A DNA stretch of 64,000 bases from Clavaria fumosa (GCA_951802425.1 OX637795.1:1054001-1118000), one strand, 5' to 3'. Shown: positions 1 to 11,604, counted from the stretch's first letter. Translations and numbers: made by a program. The notes: a model not told the origin generated them from the sequence alone.

Positions 1-60
1 TAGGCCGTGGTGGGGTAGGTCGTGGTGGGGTAGGTCGTGGTGGTCGTGGTGGTGGCAGCG
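1..60. repeat. 15-bp tandem repeat coding for Pro-Arg
   Basis: The unit GGTCGTGGTGGGGTA is repeated at the left edge and grades into GGTGGT runs. Read on the minus strand it encodes PPRPT-type repeats in the same open frame as the neighbouring proline-rich exon, so it is probably a coding minisatellite rather than an intergenic repeat. Confidence 0.7.
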
Positions 61-840
61 GCGGAAGTGAAGGTGCAGCACGCGGAGTCGCCATTGGCAC
101 GTCGATGTCGTCCTTCGGAAGAGCAGAAACAATAGACTGCGGTTCGGTTCGGTTCGGTGGGTCCGTCACCATCGGATCGGGGCGTAGGGAATTTGGCGGT
201 ATCGAGGCCGTTTGGGAACTACTCGGTTTTGGAAGGGCTGCGGCTGCAAGCGCAGGCGGGACAGAAGGCGGAGCAGGGGGAGCTGTGAACGTGTTTGAAG
301 TGGGGGATGGCTGGCTAGACGTAGGAGGCGCTACATCGGGTGTTCGGAGCAGCGAAGGTGGTGGAATGGCATTCAAGGACCCCCGCCGCTGACTCTGCAA
401 AAATAAAATTAGATCAATGGGTTTGAAAACATACCGAAGGTGCCGTAAAAATTACAAGGTCAGGCGTTTCTGGTAACACAAAGAATCGTGGTACGCTAAC
501 AGGCGGCTTGGAGATTGGCAAAACGGTCGGCTGGAGATGTCAAGTCGCAATTAAAGGCACACTCGACTGACAACTCTGGGTCTATGCTCACCTTGGGCGG
601 GAGCACATGCCGAATACTGGTGGTCGTTGGCGTACCATTTGCAGTGCCCGGTACGCTGGCACCTTCGACTATCTTCGCAGGCGCGCGAGCTGGGAACGTA
701 GAGGGACCAGCATTCAGTGGCGCCGGGGGAGGGCTTTCGTATGATAAACTAGCAGACACGCGTTGAGCGGGAATGTATCGGAGGGCGTTCCAAAAAATTG
801 ATAGGACGTACTCCTCCACAATCGCCACATACTTTCTAGC
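1..840 (-). CDS. Proline-rich hypothetical protein, partial
   Basis: The minus strand is open from about 394 to the left edge. It encodes a Ser/Thr/Pro/Ala-rich low-complexity tail ending in PPRPT repeats. A good intron acceptor (TTTTTGCAG) lies just upstream at about 395-403. A second open stretch at 496-828 begins near AIVEEYVLSIFWNALRY and is also rich in P, S and A; it follows a possible acceptor near 836. The two stretches look like successive exons, but the donor joining them is unresolved because the obvious GT near 503 would create a stop. The gene continues beyond position 1. The long disordered tail would suit a cytosolic tail or scaffold. No family was recognised. Confidence 0.45.
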
Positions 841-1339
841 GACTCGAAAGAGGGGTCAGTGGAAAAACGCGGGTGCATGGTAGCCTAGGAATCACATGTG
901 CGAGGAAGCAGTGTCCTTGTTCCTTTGCGCCCGCCGGAAGTCTCTCACACGCGAGCTTACTGTTGTGTGAAGCGTCTGCATGCAGCCAAGCAAGGAGATA
1001 AGGACGAAATACGTCATGTCCACCGCCGCGTGCAATGAGAGAACAACATACGCTATTGCGCTTCGTGACCCAGAAAAAGCCAACCGTATTCGGTGGCACC
1101 AGGTATAGAGACGACGTTTTAGGTTTTGGTATCTTTAGCATCGCTAAGTCGTTATGCAAGGACGACATCACAGAGGGCATTCCGGTATTCGAGGCTGTTG
1201 ATGCATATCTCCGGTATTCCGCATCCACGTAGGAAATGCGGACGTGCAGCTTTATTTGATCTTGAAGCGCCAGAGATGTTGCCATGATAAATACCAGGGG
1301 TTCCAAGGCTTTTGGCTGGTCGGTTTGCCAAACTACCAT
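836..1339 (-). CDS. Possible upstream exons of the proline-rich gene
   Basis: An open minus-strand stretch here has peptide-like composition (for example LYLVPPNTVGFFWVTKRNS). An overlapping second frame at 892-1083 contains a hydrophobic run, AIAYVVLSLHAAVDMTYFVL, that could be a membrane helix. Only one frame can be used at a time, so the true exon structure must switch frames through short introns that I cannot fix. It lies immediately upstream of the proline-rich exons and may be the 5' part of the same gene. A chance open frame is an alternative. Confidence 0.25.
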   Translation of the reverse strand: MVVWQTDQPKALEPLVFIMATSLALQDQIKLHVRISYVDAEYRRYASTASNTGMPSVMSSLHNDLAMLKIPKPKTSSLYLVPPNTVGFFWVTKRNSVCCSLIARGGGHDVFRPYLLAWLHADASHNSKLACERLPAGAKEQGHCFLAHVIPRLPCTRVFPLTPLSSR

Positions 1340-1972
1340 TAGCGCCGCGTCTCATGGCTGGAAAAAGATGACACGTGACCTATTCGAAGGTAAGTCACAT
1401 GATCGAAACGTCGCCCATTCCGCATCGAGTAAACCATAAACATCTAACGCATGTACGTGTACTATGAAGTATAACGACGAAGTATGGGTACATCGTGTAG
1501 GCTCAACTCATTAGCAGCATCGCAGCTGATTATCCTGACAGGACTAGAACACAACATGTCTGCGCCACGCCGAGAATAACATTGCGGCGAGCTGCACTCA
1601 GCCGAAGGTTCCCTGTATGGTGCCCTACGGTTTAAGGGATTCGCAGCTACCCCATTCGAAAGGACGTCCAGTGGATTCGCTTTTCAGATAGAAGACGCAG
1701 CCCCAAGTCGTCATAAGGAAAGAAGCAGAGGCTTTAGACAAAATTCACTAACGTTTAGCGACATCAATCACCCCTACCATATTTGCTAAATCCCATGTCG
1801 CTATGCGCAAACAAGAGCATCAGTATTGGTAAACATCACCCAGGGAAATCCACTCACGTTCGAGAATGGCGCGGAAATGCTTCCTTGCAGTCAAGTGCGC
1901 TAACAGCCCTAGAAAGTTGACTACATCCTGGCTCAACGGCATCATGTTCATAAGAACAGAGGAAAAGGTGGC

Positions 1973-3566
1973 TCACCATTCGGTGCGACGAGACAGAGGA
2001 AATGGAGGACAAAATTGTCGGGCAGGATCACGAACTGGCTTTCGTACATCAAACTGCAACCAACCAAATAAAAATAGGGCTGACCATGGCAAAAGTAATC
2101 ATAACCAGAAGAATGGACAGCAAACCGGTGCAGCCGGTGTACAGAATCAAAACCCAGAGTAGTGCATCACACCTTAAACAAGGAAGGCCCTTCGCATTAG
2201 TGTACAGCTTATTCAAGTAGGTATCGCGGGTCACACCTTTCCAACTCATTTCGGAGTCGACACAATTTGACGCAGAGAGGGACTGTGACCAAAGCCCAAA
2301 CAATCAGCGCCGAAACGAAGCTCGAAATCACTACCACCTTGAGCGGTGCCGAAGGGGAAGAATATTGTATCAACAAAAAACCAGCCATCTGGCAACATAA
2401 AGAGAACCGACTCACCCGTATTTGTATGGGTGGGTGGAATGATCTGAATCTGAATTTCACGTTGAGGTGCGCCCTTCTGTGCGATCGAACAATATACTCA
2501 CATTCCGACCGTCAACGCTGAAGTGCAGAAAACAAAATGTCTCAGACGTAACATTGGCATGGATGTCAACGTTCGACTTACCCAATTCTGCGCCTTTCGA
2601 TCGTCCAGGTCAGCTGGAAATTAGACTAAGCATTTAAAATAAACTTACCAGCGCAGAGTAGGATCGAAATACCCTTTAGGGAGTAAAAATCCGTTAGTTT
2701 TCAAAGCACAGATCAGAAACTTAGGTAGTGGTTTACGGTAACCGTTGCTAGCACCCTCTTTCGACCACATACTACATCAAAACGCTTAGTCCAACGGTAT
2801 CCACCGAAGAAACAAAGAACAATTACATCGGTGGACTCGGGACGCGAAGATACTTCAAATGAGCGTTAGAGGTATTTTGACAAGCAAAGATATAGCGAGG
2901 ACGTACATGCGGACGAAAAAGTCCATCAGCCACTATGAAGAAGATTACTCTTGTTGCAGACGTAGCTTACCGCAGTAAAACTCACATATATAAGACGCTG
3001 TAACTGCGGGAAAGATACGTGAGTCAGGTGTTTGCAATGGTTGGCATTGGCCGGATCTCACTCCGCTGCTCCTACACGCACAATTGAAAATAGAGACGGG
3101 ACAAGTAGGAGCAGACGCACCATACAAGGCGTTGGACTGCAGTTGCATCACCGGGGTGAAGGATGATACGATAGTACAAAGCATGGGTCTTCAAAACTAT
3201 GTGCAGTGCGCTGCAAAGCCTGCGTATAACGCAACTTCATGAGATGGCGAGGAAAATATTGCGATTGGATGACGGGATTCTTGCCATAGAAAAGCAATCT
3301 ATGCATAATCAGCGAAGTCAGAGGTTGTGAATCAGATATACAAACCGTCGATCTTAACAGCGGCCCATCTTCATTGCTCCTACCCATACCCACGTAGTAA
3401 GTACAGGTTTGAACGCAGGTCACTCCAAATAATCTGCAATCGTGAAACGTTCAAAGGTGTGAATGTAAAATACAACCGGAAGGTTTACTAACGCCGCAAC
3501 AACGACGAGTCCAATGAAATATACTCCGAGAGTTTCCTGAGTGAAGGTGGAGGTCAGGGTTACCAT
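1973..3566 (-). CDS. DUF6534-like multi-pass membrane protein
   Basis: The start ATG at 3564-3566 opens a hydrophobic segment, TLGVYFIGLVVVAA. A 58-nt intron then joins it in frame to LFGVTCVQTCTYYV, which resembles the first helix of fungal DUF6534 proteins (typically L.G.......YGVTCVQ..YY). A DGPLLRS motif follows after a short intron, as in that family. Near the 3' end, SSFVSALIVWALVTVPLCV is joined by an intron to ERCDALLWVLILYTGCTGLL, matching the family pattern of a charged loop followed by a D-L...L.LYT..TGLL helix. The central helices (about 2500-3300) are spread over several tiny exons that I could not join with certainty, so some decay is possible. The 3' end at 1973 assumes one more short intron. 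The function of DUF6534 proteins is unknown; they are common multicopy membrane proteins in Agaricomycetes. Confidence 0.55.
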
Positions 3567-3928
3567 AGCGCAGCAGTGGTCGTGTGGTTAAAGGCGTAGA
3601 GGCATTCGCAAACGAAGGAGCAAGTAGCCTACCAGAGTCCAGATCAATCCGTTTCAAGAATGGATAAAATATCAGATTCCAGTTGGCTCTTCATTACATC
3701 GTATCCAGTAGATCGGCTGGAGTGGAAGTCGCCAAGGACAGGCATCAAGTAGGATCGGATCCAGGACGTTCTTGATCCCTCGAGAGAAAATCCTCCAGGG
3801 TTACCCCGATGGAAAGGTAAGTTGCGTTGATGCCGCATCGGAGAATGTACATTGATCAAAATTCACGCGAGGAATGGGCGGGATTCCATGGAGATTCAAG
3901 ATGCGTCTTCGTTCCACAGTAATTACAG
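3567..3928. other. Intergenic gap
   Basis: This lies between the membrane-protein start and the end of the aldo/keto reductase. A minus-strand open stretch at 3644-3859 was examined but has no recognisable domain or clear splice sites. It probably holds the reductase 3' UTR and the membrane-protein promoter. I see nothing else in it. Confidence 0.5.
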
Positions 3929-5291
3929 TCAACGGTTCCACCCAGTGGGTGATATGGAAACACCCAGATCACCTGCGTCTGCATCATACTGAACAATTCT
4001 CAACAATTCTCATTTCTTACATTCGGCTAACCTATGTAATGACTTTCGCGTTCGTCTTACCGGCGTTGTCTATTGCGGCTATGTCCTCATCAGAAAGCAG
4101 AATATCTGCCGCACGAAGATACCCCTTGAGCCGATCCTTTTTCGAGCTCGTACTATGCATCCATCGCATCGTCCGTCAGATATTGACAGCAAAGAAATGA
4201 TAAGCACTCACGTGACGACGACCCCAGCTCCCAATTTCTTTTTGGCCCAGGCAAGCAGAACTTGATCTGCAGTTACCTCGGGCCCTAATTTTTTGGCGAT
4301 CGTAGACACCAGTTTTGCCACGGTGCCGGTGGGCATCTTGGTGATGGGACTGACGAACAGGGCAGACAAGACTTCAGCATCACCAGGGCAGAGCGGATGA
4401 AGAGTGCACGTACATAAGAACACTGTAGGCCTCAACGACGATACCGTGTCTCCTGCAGTAATCGAGCAGTGGCGCTTGTTCAGCATAAACGTAAGGGTGG
4501 AGTAGAATCTGGAAATGGTCTGTTCGCCGGAGTGCTAACGAAGACGTAGTCGAGCAGAGAGCAACGAACCTGATTTACGGCAGGCTTGATCTTGGCCGAT
4601 GCAAGCAACACATCGAGGTCGTGCGTCTCGAAATTAGATACACCAATACTCCTGATGGCGAGTCATGAGATGCCACAATCATCAGAGCAATGATATGTCA
4701 GGCGAACAACACTGACTTTGCCAGTCCTTGGGCGCGTATGTTCTCCATCTCCTTCCAAGCGCTAGGTATGTCAGGTACCGCGATACTGGGTTCGTGTATG
4801 AGGTAGAGATCCACATATGTTACACCAAGCTGGATGAGCCATGTATCATTGTGAATCGCAGAACGCAAGTCAAGCAACTCTAGAATACGCACGTATCTGA
4901 GGCTGTTATGGTTAGATGTTCGGATGTCCAGGCCGTTCGTACCGGAGTATTTCGTCGTGATGTAAAGAGATGAGCGCGGGGCCCCGCTCCGACGAATCGC
5001 TATTCCGGCTTCAGTCTCATTTTGGTAATCTTGAGCTGTGTCTGAGAGGTCTTCAGTCGCACTCTTCTGAAGGGAAGTCGTGAGCTCTCTCACCAATGTG
5101 GTTGAAGCTCACTGATACAGCCTGTTCCACTCGCTTGATGGCCTTCTCACCGTTGCCCAAAAGCCATGTGCCAAAGGCAATGCTTGGGATACAATACCCT
5201 TCGTTTGGTGAGCATTGATTGTATGGTCCTCGTACATGGACATCAAGGAAAATGGCTGACCATCATTCAGCTTTACTGGCTCCCAGGGCAT
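3929..5291 (-). CDS. Aldo/keto reductase (AKR superfamily)
   Basis: This NAD(P)H-dependent (beta/alpha)8-barrel oxidoreductase would reduce aldehydes or ketones in the cytosol. Exon 1 (5261-5291, MPWEPVKLNDG) is joined by a 62-nt intron to IPSIAFGTWLLGNGEKAIKR. The next junction recreates HIDTAQDYQNE, holding catalytic Asp and Tyr. The catalytic Lys is in YITTKYSG and the His in DLYLIHEPS, so all four AKR tetrad residues are present. Further exons give SIGVSNF, PAVNQ, PITKMPTG and the cofactor-binding end TSSKKDRLKGYL...LLSDEDIAAID, each flanked by GT-AG introns. The stop is at 3929-3931. The length (about 290-300 aa) fits the family. Every exon joins in frame with no premature stop, so the gene looks functional. 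It is nearest to fungal xylose-reductase/GCY1-like AKRs; the substrate cannot be read from sequence. Confidence 0.9.
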
Positions 5292-5604
5292 ATCAGCGAG
5301 TGATCAGATGATAAGATTAACGGATCTTTGTACTGGGGACGGGCGATCCCCACTAAGAGCGCGTGACGCTTACATAAGCAAAAACGCGCCTAAGCCCTTG
5401 ATTTCACTGACCCAAAGATGTTTTACTCTCTCCTCAGTCAGTTCTCAAGCATTTGGCATGGGATTTTTTGTAAACACAGACTCTTTTATATGTAGATTAC
5501 AGGAAAAATACAGGCATAATTCAAAACATCTCCACTCATGTACAATTGCAGCAGAACATAAGGGGTCATGATACAAAACCTTGTACCTATCACAGGGCAT
5601 ACTT
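5292..5604. other. Intergenic gap
   Basis: This lies upstream of the reductase start and downstream of the stop of the interrupted gene. It should contain the reductase promoter. No repeat, RNA gene or convincing coding frame is visible. Confidence 0.5.
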
Positions 5605-6012
5605 CTAGTCCTCCAGATTGTCTGTCTCTCCAATAACAAAGTCTTCACTTGTGAACACCCTTATTGCTGTCTTGAGGGCATCAATCTTCTCTGCCTTTGT
5701 CCTCAGCTTGCTCTTCAGAGGGATATTTGGCACCAACTTCCTGTATAGTTCCAATTGGTTGTCCAAAGCTTTGACTGTCATGTCAACAGTGACTTCTTCT
5801 ACATTCTTTACCAGCACAACAGAAGCAAGCATTGCCTCCTTTTCAGCCTGCCTTTGAGCTTTGCTCTGCAGCTTTGCTCTCCTTTCTGCCACTTGTCTGT
5901 CTCTGAATGCAATGAGATTTGCATCCTGTTTCTTCCCCAGATGACTAGCATCCATCTCTCAAGCTAATTTGTGAACAAATGCATAGTCATCAGAATTGAA
6001 TTCTTGGTGGAC
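5605..6012 (-). pseudogene. Interrupted gene X, C-terminal piece
   Basis: This is the last of four pieces of one minus-strand gene of about 675 codons. It encodes a charged, Lys/Arg/Gln-rich helical tail (ERRAKLQSKAQRQAEKEAML) and ends at 5605 with NLED. Upstream, the frame continues through KLA, a TGA at 5959-5961, then across the element A insertion site into the next piece, with one copy of TGGAC retained. The TGA sits before EMDAS and is probably a mutated CGA. The family is a fungal protein I cannot name. The conserved core in the other pieces (WAGCAMHKDLN, KGGNAAMM) has a His/Asp/Asn spacing reminiscent of transposase RNase-H folds, so gene X may be an old transposase-like gene; that is speculation. 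Confidence 0.8.
6008..6012. repeat. Target site duplication of element A, left copy
   Basis: TGGAC lies directly before the LTR start TGTCAAC. An identical copy follows the other LTR at 19002-19006. Confidence 0.93.
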
Positions 6013-6357
6013 TGTCAACTAATGTTGTGTTGACTCTCGGTTATTTGAGGGACCCAGGTAGGAGCCAGTCAAATGAGAGCAAAGGAGTAAGTGATTGAAA
6101 GTAACAACCTGAGGACAGGTGTTACTTGGACGGCTACTTATATAGTACAAGGATATGAGTTGCGATGAGTCATACTGAAAAGGAACCGGCATGCGTGTAG
6201 GCAGCGAGGCGCGGTGTGAGTCATAGTGATAGCATAGAAGGGGGGAGAGCATGCGGTATGTGACAGGCGAGAGGAAAGGGTGTACGCATGGTGTGAAGGG
6301 TGAAAAAGGGGGGTGTGACATGAGAGAGGGGTGAGGTAAGGTGAAAGAAGTCTAACA
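6013..6357 (-). repeat. Element A 3' LTR
   Basis: This is the 345-bp left LTR, paired with 18657-19001. It begins TGTCAAC and ends CTAACA. The polypurine tract lies just inside at about 6358-6372 on the minus strand. Confidence 0.95.
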
Positions 6358-6395
6358 TAATCCCCTCCCAGTGGTCCGGCGTCTCGACGGGCCCA

Positions 6396-7166
6396 TCAAG
6401 CTTCAGGGCTCTCTTTGCGCTCGCATTGCTGGGGTTCAGTTGGGGGTGGTTTGGTTTTGGTCGGGGGGTCGATGCTGGTGTCACATGTATTGGGCACGAG
6501 AGGGTGTTCGTAGGTGTCGGCGGGGATGATCCACGGGGCCATCACGTCGGTGGTGATGGGTATGACCCAGGGGGGCCCGGTACGGCTATGGTGTATGGCC
6601 CACTCTTCTTGTAAGATAGGCTTGGGCGGTAGCGGGATTTCGAGCCGTAATCTTGTGCTCCAGGAATTGAGCCATATTTCAACGAGCACGGGGGAAGCAC
6701 GGAGGATGCGCCGTTGTTGCTCGAACTGTAGTCCCCGTAGTTCAGTCCACATGGCATGGCTGAAACTCACACTGAGCCACTCAACCATCCTATGGAGCCA
6801 GACGTCATCCTCCGGCTCCAGAAGTTCTCTGTTTTGTCGGAATTGTGGTATCCACGTGGGGGGGTCGTCTGTCATAAGTGGTGGGGGGTCCAGTCCCAGC
6901 ACTCGACGTGTGTGGGGGATTCATACCGCATCTAAAATATGGTGCATATGGGGGGTTGTGCTGGGGGACGACGGTGGGCCTTGGAGTCTCGGTGGTGTGC
7001 CCCGTGGGTCAGGCCCGGGTCGCAGGTCAAGCGCGGGCCGTTGGCGGGTGGTCTCGGCAGGAGGCGGGTGCGGTAGGCGGTTTGGCCATCCCGCTGCGCA
7101 GCGGGCGTAGTACGGTGGTCCTGGGGTCCTGCGGCGCGGGGTCTGGGGAGTGCAGTTGGGTGGCAT
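6396..7166 (-). pseudogene. Element A accessory ORF downstream of integrase
   Basis: This same-sense open frame between the chromodomain and the 3' LTR has about 256 codons and one in-frame TGA at 6921-6923, before ATCCCC. The first part is Pro/Arg-rich; the second is Trp-rich (WLHRMVEWLSVSFSHAMW) and acidic, ending in a Pro/Thr/Lys tail. It has no zinc knuckle, protease or envelope-like hydrophobic segment. Extra 3' ORFs occur in some gypsy elements but I do not recognise this one. The opposite strand is also open here, which is likely a GC-rich shadow. Confidence 0.5.
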
Positions 7167-7267
7167 GGCAGAGAGGGCAGATTGGGAGAAGAGAGGGAAA
7201 GGCGTTTGGTTGGTGAAGTTGTTTGGGGTTTTTCTTTTTAAGTGCTCGACCCTGAACGTGTGATTAT

Positions 7268-10200
7268 TCAGGCAAAAGATACTGTGAGAGAACGTGCCGC
7301 CTCAGGGTGTTTCCAGTGGAAGTCCGCAACAGCCTCGGCCGTGTCCTTCAGGTTTGTCCTCGGTTCCCACATGTTGTCCTCATGGGGGTAGCCAGTCCAT
7401 TTTACCAGGTATTGCAGCTTATGCCTGTGCTTGCGGCTTTTCAGGACCTCTTCTACCTCATGTTGCAGGTGGTCGTTGATTAATTCAGGGGGTGGGCGCT
7501 CGTCTGGAGTTTGATTGGGGAACTTTCCTTCCTTATATGGCATGAGTAGTGCCTCATTGAATACCGGGTGGATCTTCCATGTGACCAGTAGGTTGAGTCG
7601 GTAGGTGGCTGGTCCTACTTTCTCTATTACCACGAAAGGGCCAACTCTTCTATCAGTGAGTTTCTCTGACGGTCATTCGGTGTTCAGGTTAGTGGCATCC
7701 AACCAGACCAAGTTTCCCTTTTTGTAATTGAGTGTTTTTGTGTTTTTATGTTTATTGTAGGCAGTTTTCATGTATTGCACGGCTTTCTCCATGGCTCTTT
7801 TTGTGTTTTCCCTGGCTTTCTGCAGCTTTGCGGCAAAGTCAGAAGCTTCCGGGGTGTGTGGTACATCGGGCAGGCTAATGTCTCCCATGCGAGGGTGGAA
7901 TCCATAATTCAGGTAGAAAGGGCTGTACTTAGTAGCGGAGTGTTGCCGGTTGTTTAGGGCAAACTCTGCTGTGGGTAACCAATCCGACCAGTTGTCTTGC
8001 ATGAAATCAACGTATGAGTGCAGGTATATTTTGATCTCTTGGTTCATCCTCTCCGTTTGTCCATCGGTTTGCAGATGGTAGGCCGTGCTTGGATTCCCTT
8101 TTATACCGATAATTTTGTAAAACTCTTCCATGAAGTTGGAGACAAACTGGGATCCTCGGTCGCTTATCACCTTGCAGGGTACACCATGGCTTCGGAGTAC
8201 TCGGTCTCGTAAGATTTTTGCCGCTCCTAGTGCCGTGAGCTTCGTGTCCGTGGCTTCCAGTAGGGTCATCTTTGTGAGTTTGTCGCATATGACAAGAATG
8301 GCATTGTGTGTAGCGGATTTTGATAGTGGCCCGATAAGGTCCCAGGTGATGGTGTGCCACGGGCAGGGTGGTATTGCGTGCAGATGTAGGGGCGCACGTC
8401 GCTTCGTCCGGTCAGGTTTCGTCCTTTGACATTTTTCGCAACCGGCCACATACTCTGTTACGTCTTCCTTCACTCCTGGCCATGTAAATTGTCGGGTGAC
8501 ACTTTCCAAGGTCTTTTCGGGTCCAGGATGTCCTCCAAGTGGGGAGTCGTGTAATTCCATTAGGATCTTGTGTACCAGGTCCTGGGGTACCCAGATCTTT
8601 CCTTCATGTCTGAAGAGTCCGTCCACTCCTTTTTTGTAGGGTATTGCTTTGGGTGGTATAGTGTTTGCATGTGCTTCTAAAAGCAATTGGTCGATTGTTG
8701 GCTCAGGGATCAACAGCGTGGCAAGACGGTGAGCGGGGAAGACCTGTACTGTGGGCTTTTCGTATTTGTCTGTTCCCTCCCAGTGGTCTGGTCATTGGGA
8801 GAGTGTGTCCGCTTTCATGTTTGTTTTTCCGGGTTTATATTTTACTTCGAAGTTGAAGCACTGTAGCTTCGAATGCCATCGTGTTTGTCTAGGGTTGAGT
8901 TTTTGACTTTTCTGGAAATATTGAAGGTTTGCATGATCGGTGTGGATTTCAAAGGGGTCCTTGGCGCCTAATAGGTAATGGCGCCACTCTTCTAGTCCTC
9001 TGATGATTGCTAGGAACTCCTTGTCGTATGTTGCATAGTTCATCTCTGCTGGGGAGAAGGTTTTTGAAATAAAGTCCACCGGTCACCAGACGCCATCAGA
9101 CTGCTGTTGCGATAGTACTCCTCCAGTGGCATAATTACTCGCATCTACTTCCATTTTCCACTTGCCATCATCTTGTGGGATTGCCAGCACTACATCACTC
9201 TGTAGTATATCGATTAGGTGTCTCCAGGCACATTCTTGTCGATCCATCCAGATATATGGCGCGTTGTCACTCAATAATTCGTAGAGTGGCTTGGCGATAG
9301 TGGCGAATCCCTGTATGAATCTTCGGAAGTAATTTAACAGCCCGATCCCTTTTTGAAGAGCATGTTTGTTCTTTGGCACAGGCCAGTTGGCTATTCCCCT
9401 GCATTTTTTGGGGGAGTGTCGAATGTTGCCTTTTGAAATTAACAGCCCCAGAAACGTAACTTCCGATTGCTCTAGTTTGCATTTCGATTCCCGCACACAG
9501 AGGTCGTTGTCCTGGAGTACCTTGAATACTTCATGTACCAGACGTCGGTGCTCCTCGAGGGTTCGGGTCGCAATAAGAATGTCGTTGATGTACATGAAGA
9601 CTTTTCCAGTGGCTATCAGTGTGCGCAAGATGTAGTTCATTCTTCATTGGAAGACTGAAGGGGTGTTCATCAATCCGAACTGCATAACCATGGGCCACAC
9701 TGTGCCATATCTTGTGATTATTGCAGCGAGTTTTTGTGCCCATTTTGCCATTGCGACGTTCCAATAGCCCCACTCTACGTCGAGGCTTGTGAATATTTCA
9801 GCATCTTTTAGGCCTGCCACCGTCTCGTCGATTCTGGGTAACGGATATATATCCTTGACGCAAAACGAGTTCAAGTGCTTGTAATCGATGATTGGTCGTA
9901 GCTTGTCCCCTTCATCCTTGAAGAAAATCGGACTAACATAGTCTGATTCTCCCCAGACTAGTCGACCATTGTCTAGGTTTTCCTTTAACCATACCTTCAA
10001 GGCTTCGTCTTCCTTGTTGGTAAGTGGGTAGACCTTTGAACGTAGGAAACCAGGGTCGTTTTTGAATTTGATTTCGTAATCGATTCCTGGTAGTGATTTG
10101 GGTAACTTCTGGCCAGTTTTCCCAGCAAACACTTGGGGGTATAGGGTCTTCCAGTCGGGTGTGGTTGCCATATCGTGTAGGCCTTGAAGGCCATAGCCGT

Positions 10201-10780
10201 AATCCACAATGTGACAGTCTTTCTTTTTGCACTTGTCGAAGCGGATGTACTTTTCAAACCACCGGATACTAGGGTTATGGTATCGAAGCCAATCGTGCCC
10301 CAGAATCGCCGGGTGGCCGGTAACTCGTCCCAATAGAAACTGTTTGATTTCGACGTGACCTCCAATGTTGAGTCGTAGGGCTACCGAATGTTTGAAGGCC
10401 CCAGATACATTTGTGGTCCCATCGATATTCTTGAATATTATGGGGGTCTCGAGTCTTGTGAGATTTATTTTCCTAGCAACGGCCCACTCCAGGTCCATAA
10501 CAGATATTGTGCAGCCAGAGTCAACTAACAGTTTGATGTCATAGGTTTCTTTGGTGTCCAGCGTAGTTATAAATCCTGGCATGTCCAATTGTCATTCTCC
10601 TCCTTTCCCATATGTGGTTCTGGGGTCGGTGTCCCAGTCCACATCGTCGTTATATCCTTGGAGCTTCTTAGAGGTGAGGTCCTTGAGGGTGTGCTTAGCC
10701 CTCTCAGCCTCCTTTGGCAAAGGGAACAGTGGCATGTCATTCACAAGCTGTTTTACATGGCGACGAGCAGGGACAATATA
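7268..10780 (-). pseudogene. Element A pol: protease-RT-RNase H-integrase-chromodomain
   Basis: This is one reading frame interrupted by TGA at 10598-10600, 9644-9646, 9083-9085, 8792-8794 and 7673-7675. Domains in order: aspartic protease (LLVDSGCTISVMDLEW), RT (RPIIDYKHLN; active site mutated from the expected YxDD to MYINDI), RNase H (EVDASNYATGG, YDKEFLAI), integrase zinc finger (H...CEKCQRTKPDRTKR), catalytic core (WDLIGPLSKS; VISDRGSQF; STAYHLQTDGQTERMNQ) and a C-terminal chromodomain (LQYLVKWTGYPHEDNMWEP). The frame opens just before the gag stop in the -1 register. Three of the stops sit at strongly conserved Arg positions. The chromodomain would direct integration toward marked chromatin in living relatives. 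Confidence 0.92.
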
Positions 10781-10800
10781 TAAGGATCCGGCCTTAGCAC

Positions 10801-11288
10801 TCAGGCGGATCCCTGCTGAAAATCCTGTTCTCCAGCGTTTGAGGTTGCTTCGGTGGTTTCGGGCCCAGGAGTTGGTGCCCGGGGTCTCTGTTGAATGTGC
10901 AGTTGGTCCCGCAACTGTGCGATGGTATTCTCCATTTCCTCGAAGTTATTCTGGGTAGTAATGGAGGCGGCATAAGAGGGGTTGAACGACATAAGAGAGG
11001 CTGGGTGCGATGACGGATAGGCGGGTACTGGGTATGGAGAAAACGGGGGCGGCATGTAGTATCCAGGGGGCGAGTGCATCTCGAACGCACTGCCGAGTCT
11101 CGCTTGTTGTCTGGGCGTGGCGTGACATTGGGGTGGCTCTGGGCACAACCGTACAGGGTGTCCGACTTGCCCACAGTTGTAGCAGATCAGGGGGCGATGG
11201 GGACCAGTCCCCTGGCTTGTGTCCATTGGGGTCCCCTGTCTCGTTCCAGGTGGGGGCTGCCTGTTCCATTGTCCAGGCGGTGGTCCTT
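10801..11288 (-). pseudogene. Element A gag, C-terminal half
   Basis: This is the continuation of Gag after the nested element D is removed. It carries one CCHC zinc knuckle, CYNCGQVGHPVRLC, then a Pro/Tyr/Ser-rich linker and a short coiled stretch (NNFEEMENTIAQLRDQL). It ends at 10801 with QQGSA. Across the insertion site, with one TCCTT copy kept, the frame runs on from a polyglutamine tract (QQQQQQG then PPPGQWNRQ). The following pol frame is -1 relative to this one. Confidence 0.88.
11284..11288. repeat. Target site duplication of element D, left copy
   Basis: TCCTT lies directly before the LTR start TGTCAGAC. The identical copy is at 17184-17188. The target is the polyglutamine-coding part of element A gag. 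Confidence 0.93.
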
Positions 11289-11593
11289 TGTCAGACTTAG
11301 TCTCACGGTTCACACAACTTAACGTAAGGTCAATGATGACGATACTAACATAAGGGGAAAAGGGTACAAGTAAGGAAACGATGTGGTATATATAGCGAGC
11401 GGTTCGGGAGTTGCCGGCGTTCCCACGCTCGGACCCCGTGCGTCACGTGATGCGTCCAGGCCCGGGTCACGTGATTTTCCCATTATGTAATCCACCACCC
11501 GTTCGGGTCACGTGACTCGTCCGCAAACTTCCCACAACTCTTTTGTGATCCTTTCTTGGCCTTTCCAACCTGCTTATGTAAGCGATCCTGACA
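11289..11593 (-). repeat. Element D 3' LTR
   Basis: This is the 305-bp LTR paired with 16879-17183. It contains several CACGTG-like motifs (GTCACGTGA at about 11442-11520) in a GC-rich half, and the TATATATA box used for initiation in the 5' copy. Confidence 0.95.
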
Positions 11594-11604
11594 TCACCCC
11601 CCTC

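Noticed and set aside
1866..2521. Several plus-strand ORFs of 70-100 codons.
   Set aside because: They oppose the exons of the DUF6534-like gene and have no motif or splice support.
6426..7216. Plus-strand ORFs opposite the element A accessory frame.
   Set aside because: They have Gly/Cys/Trp-rich shadow composition. The minus-strand frame agrees with the element's sense and needs only one stop to be explained.
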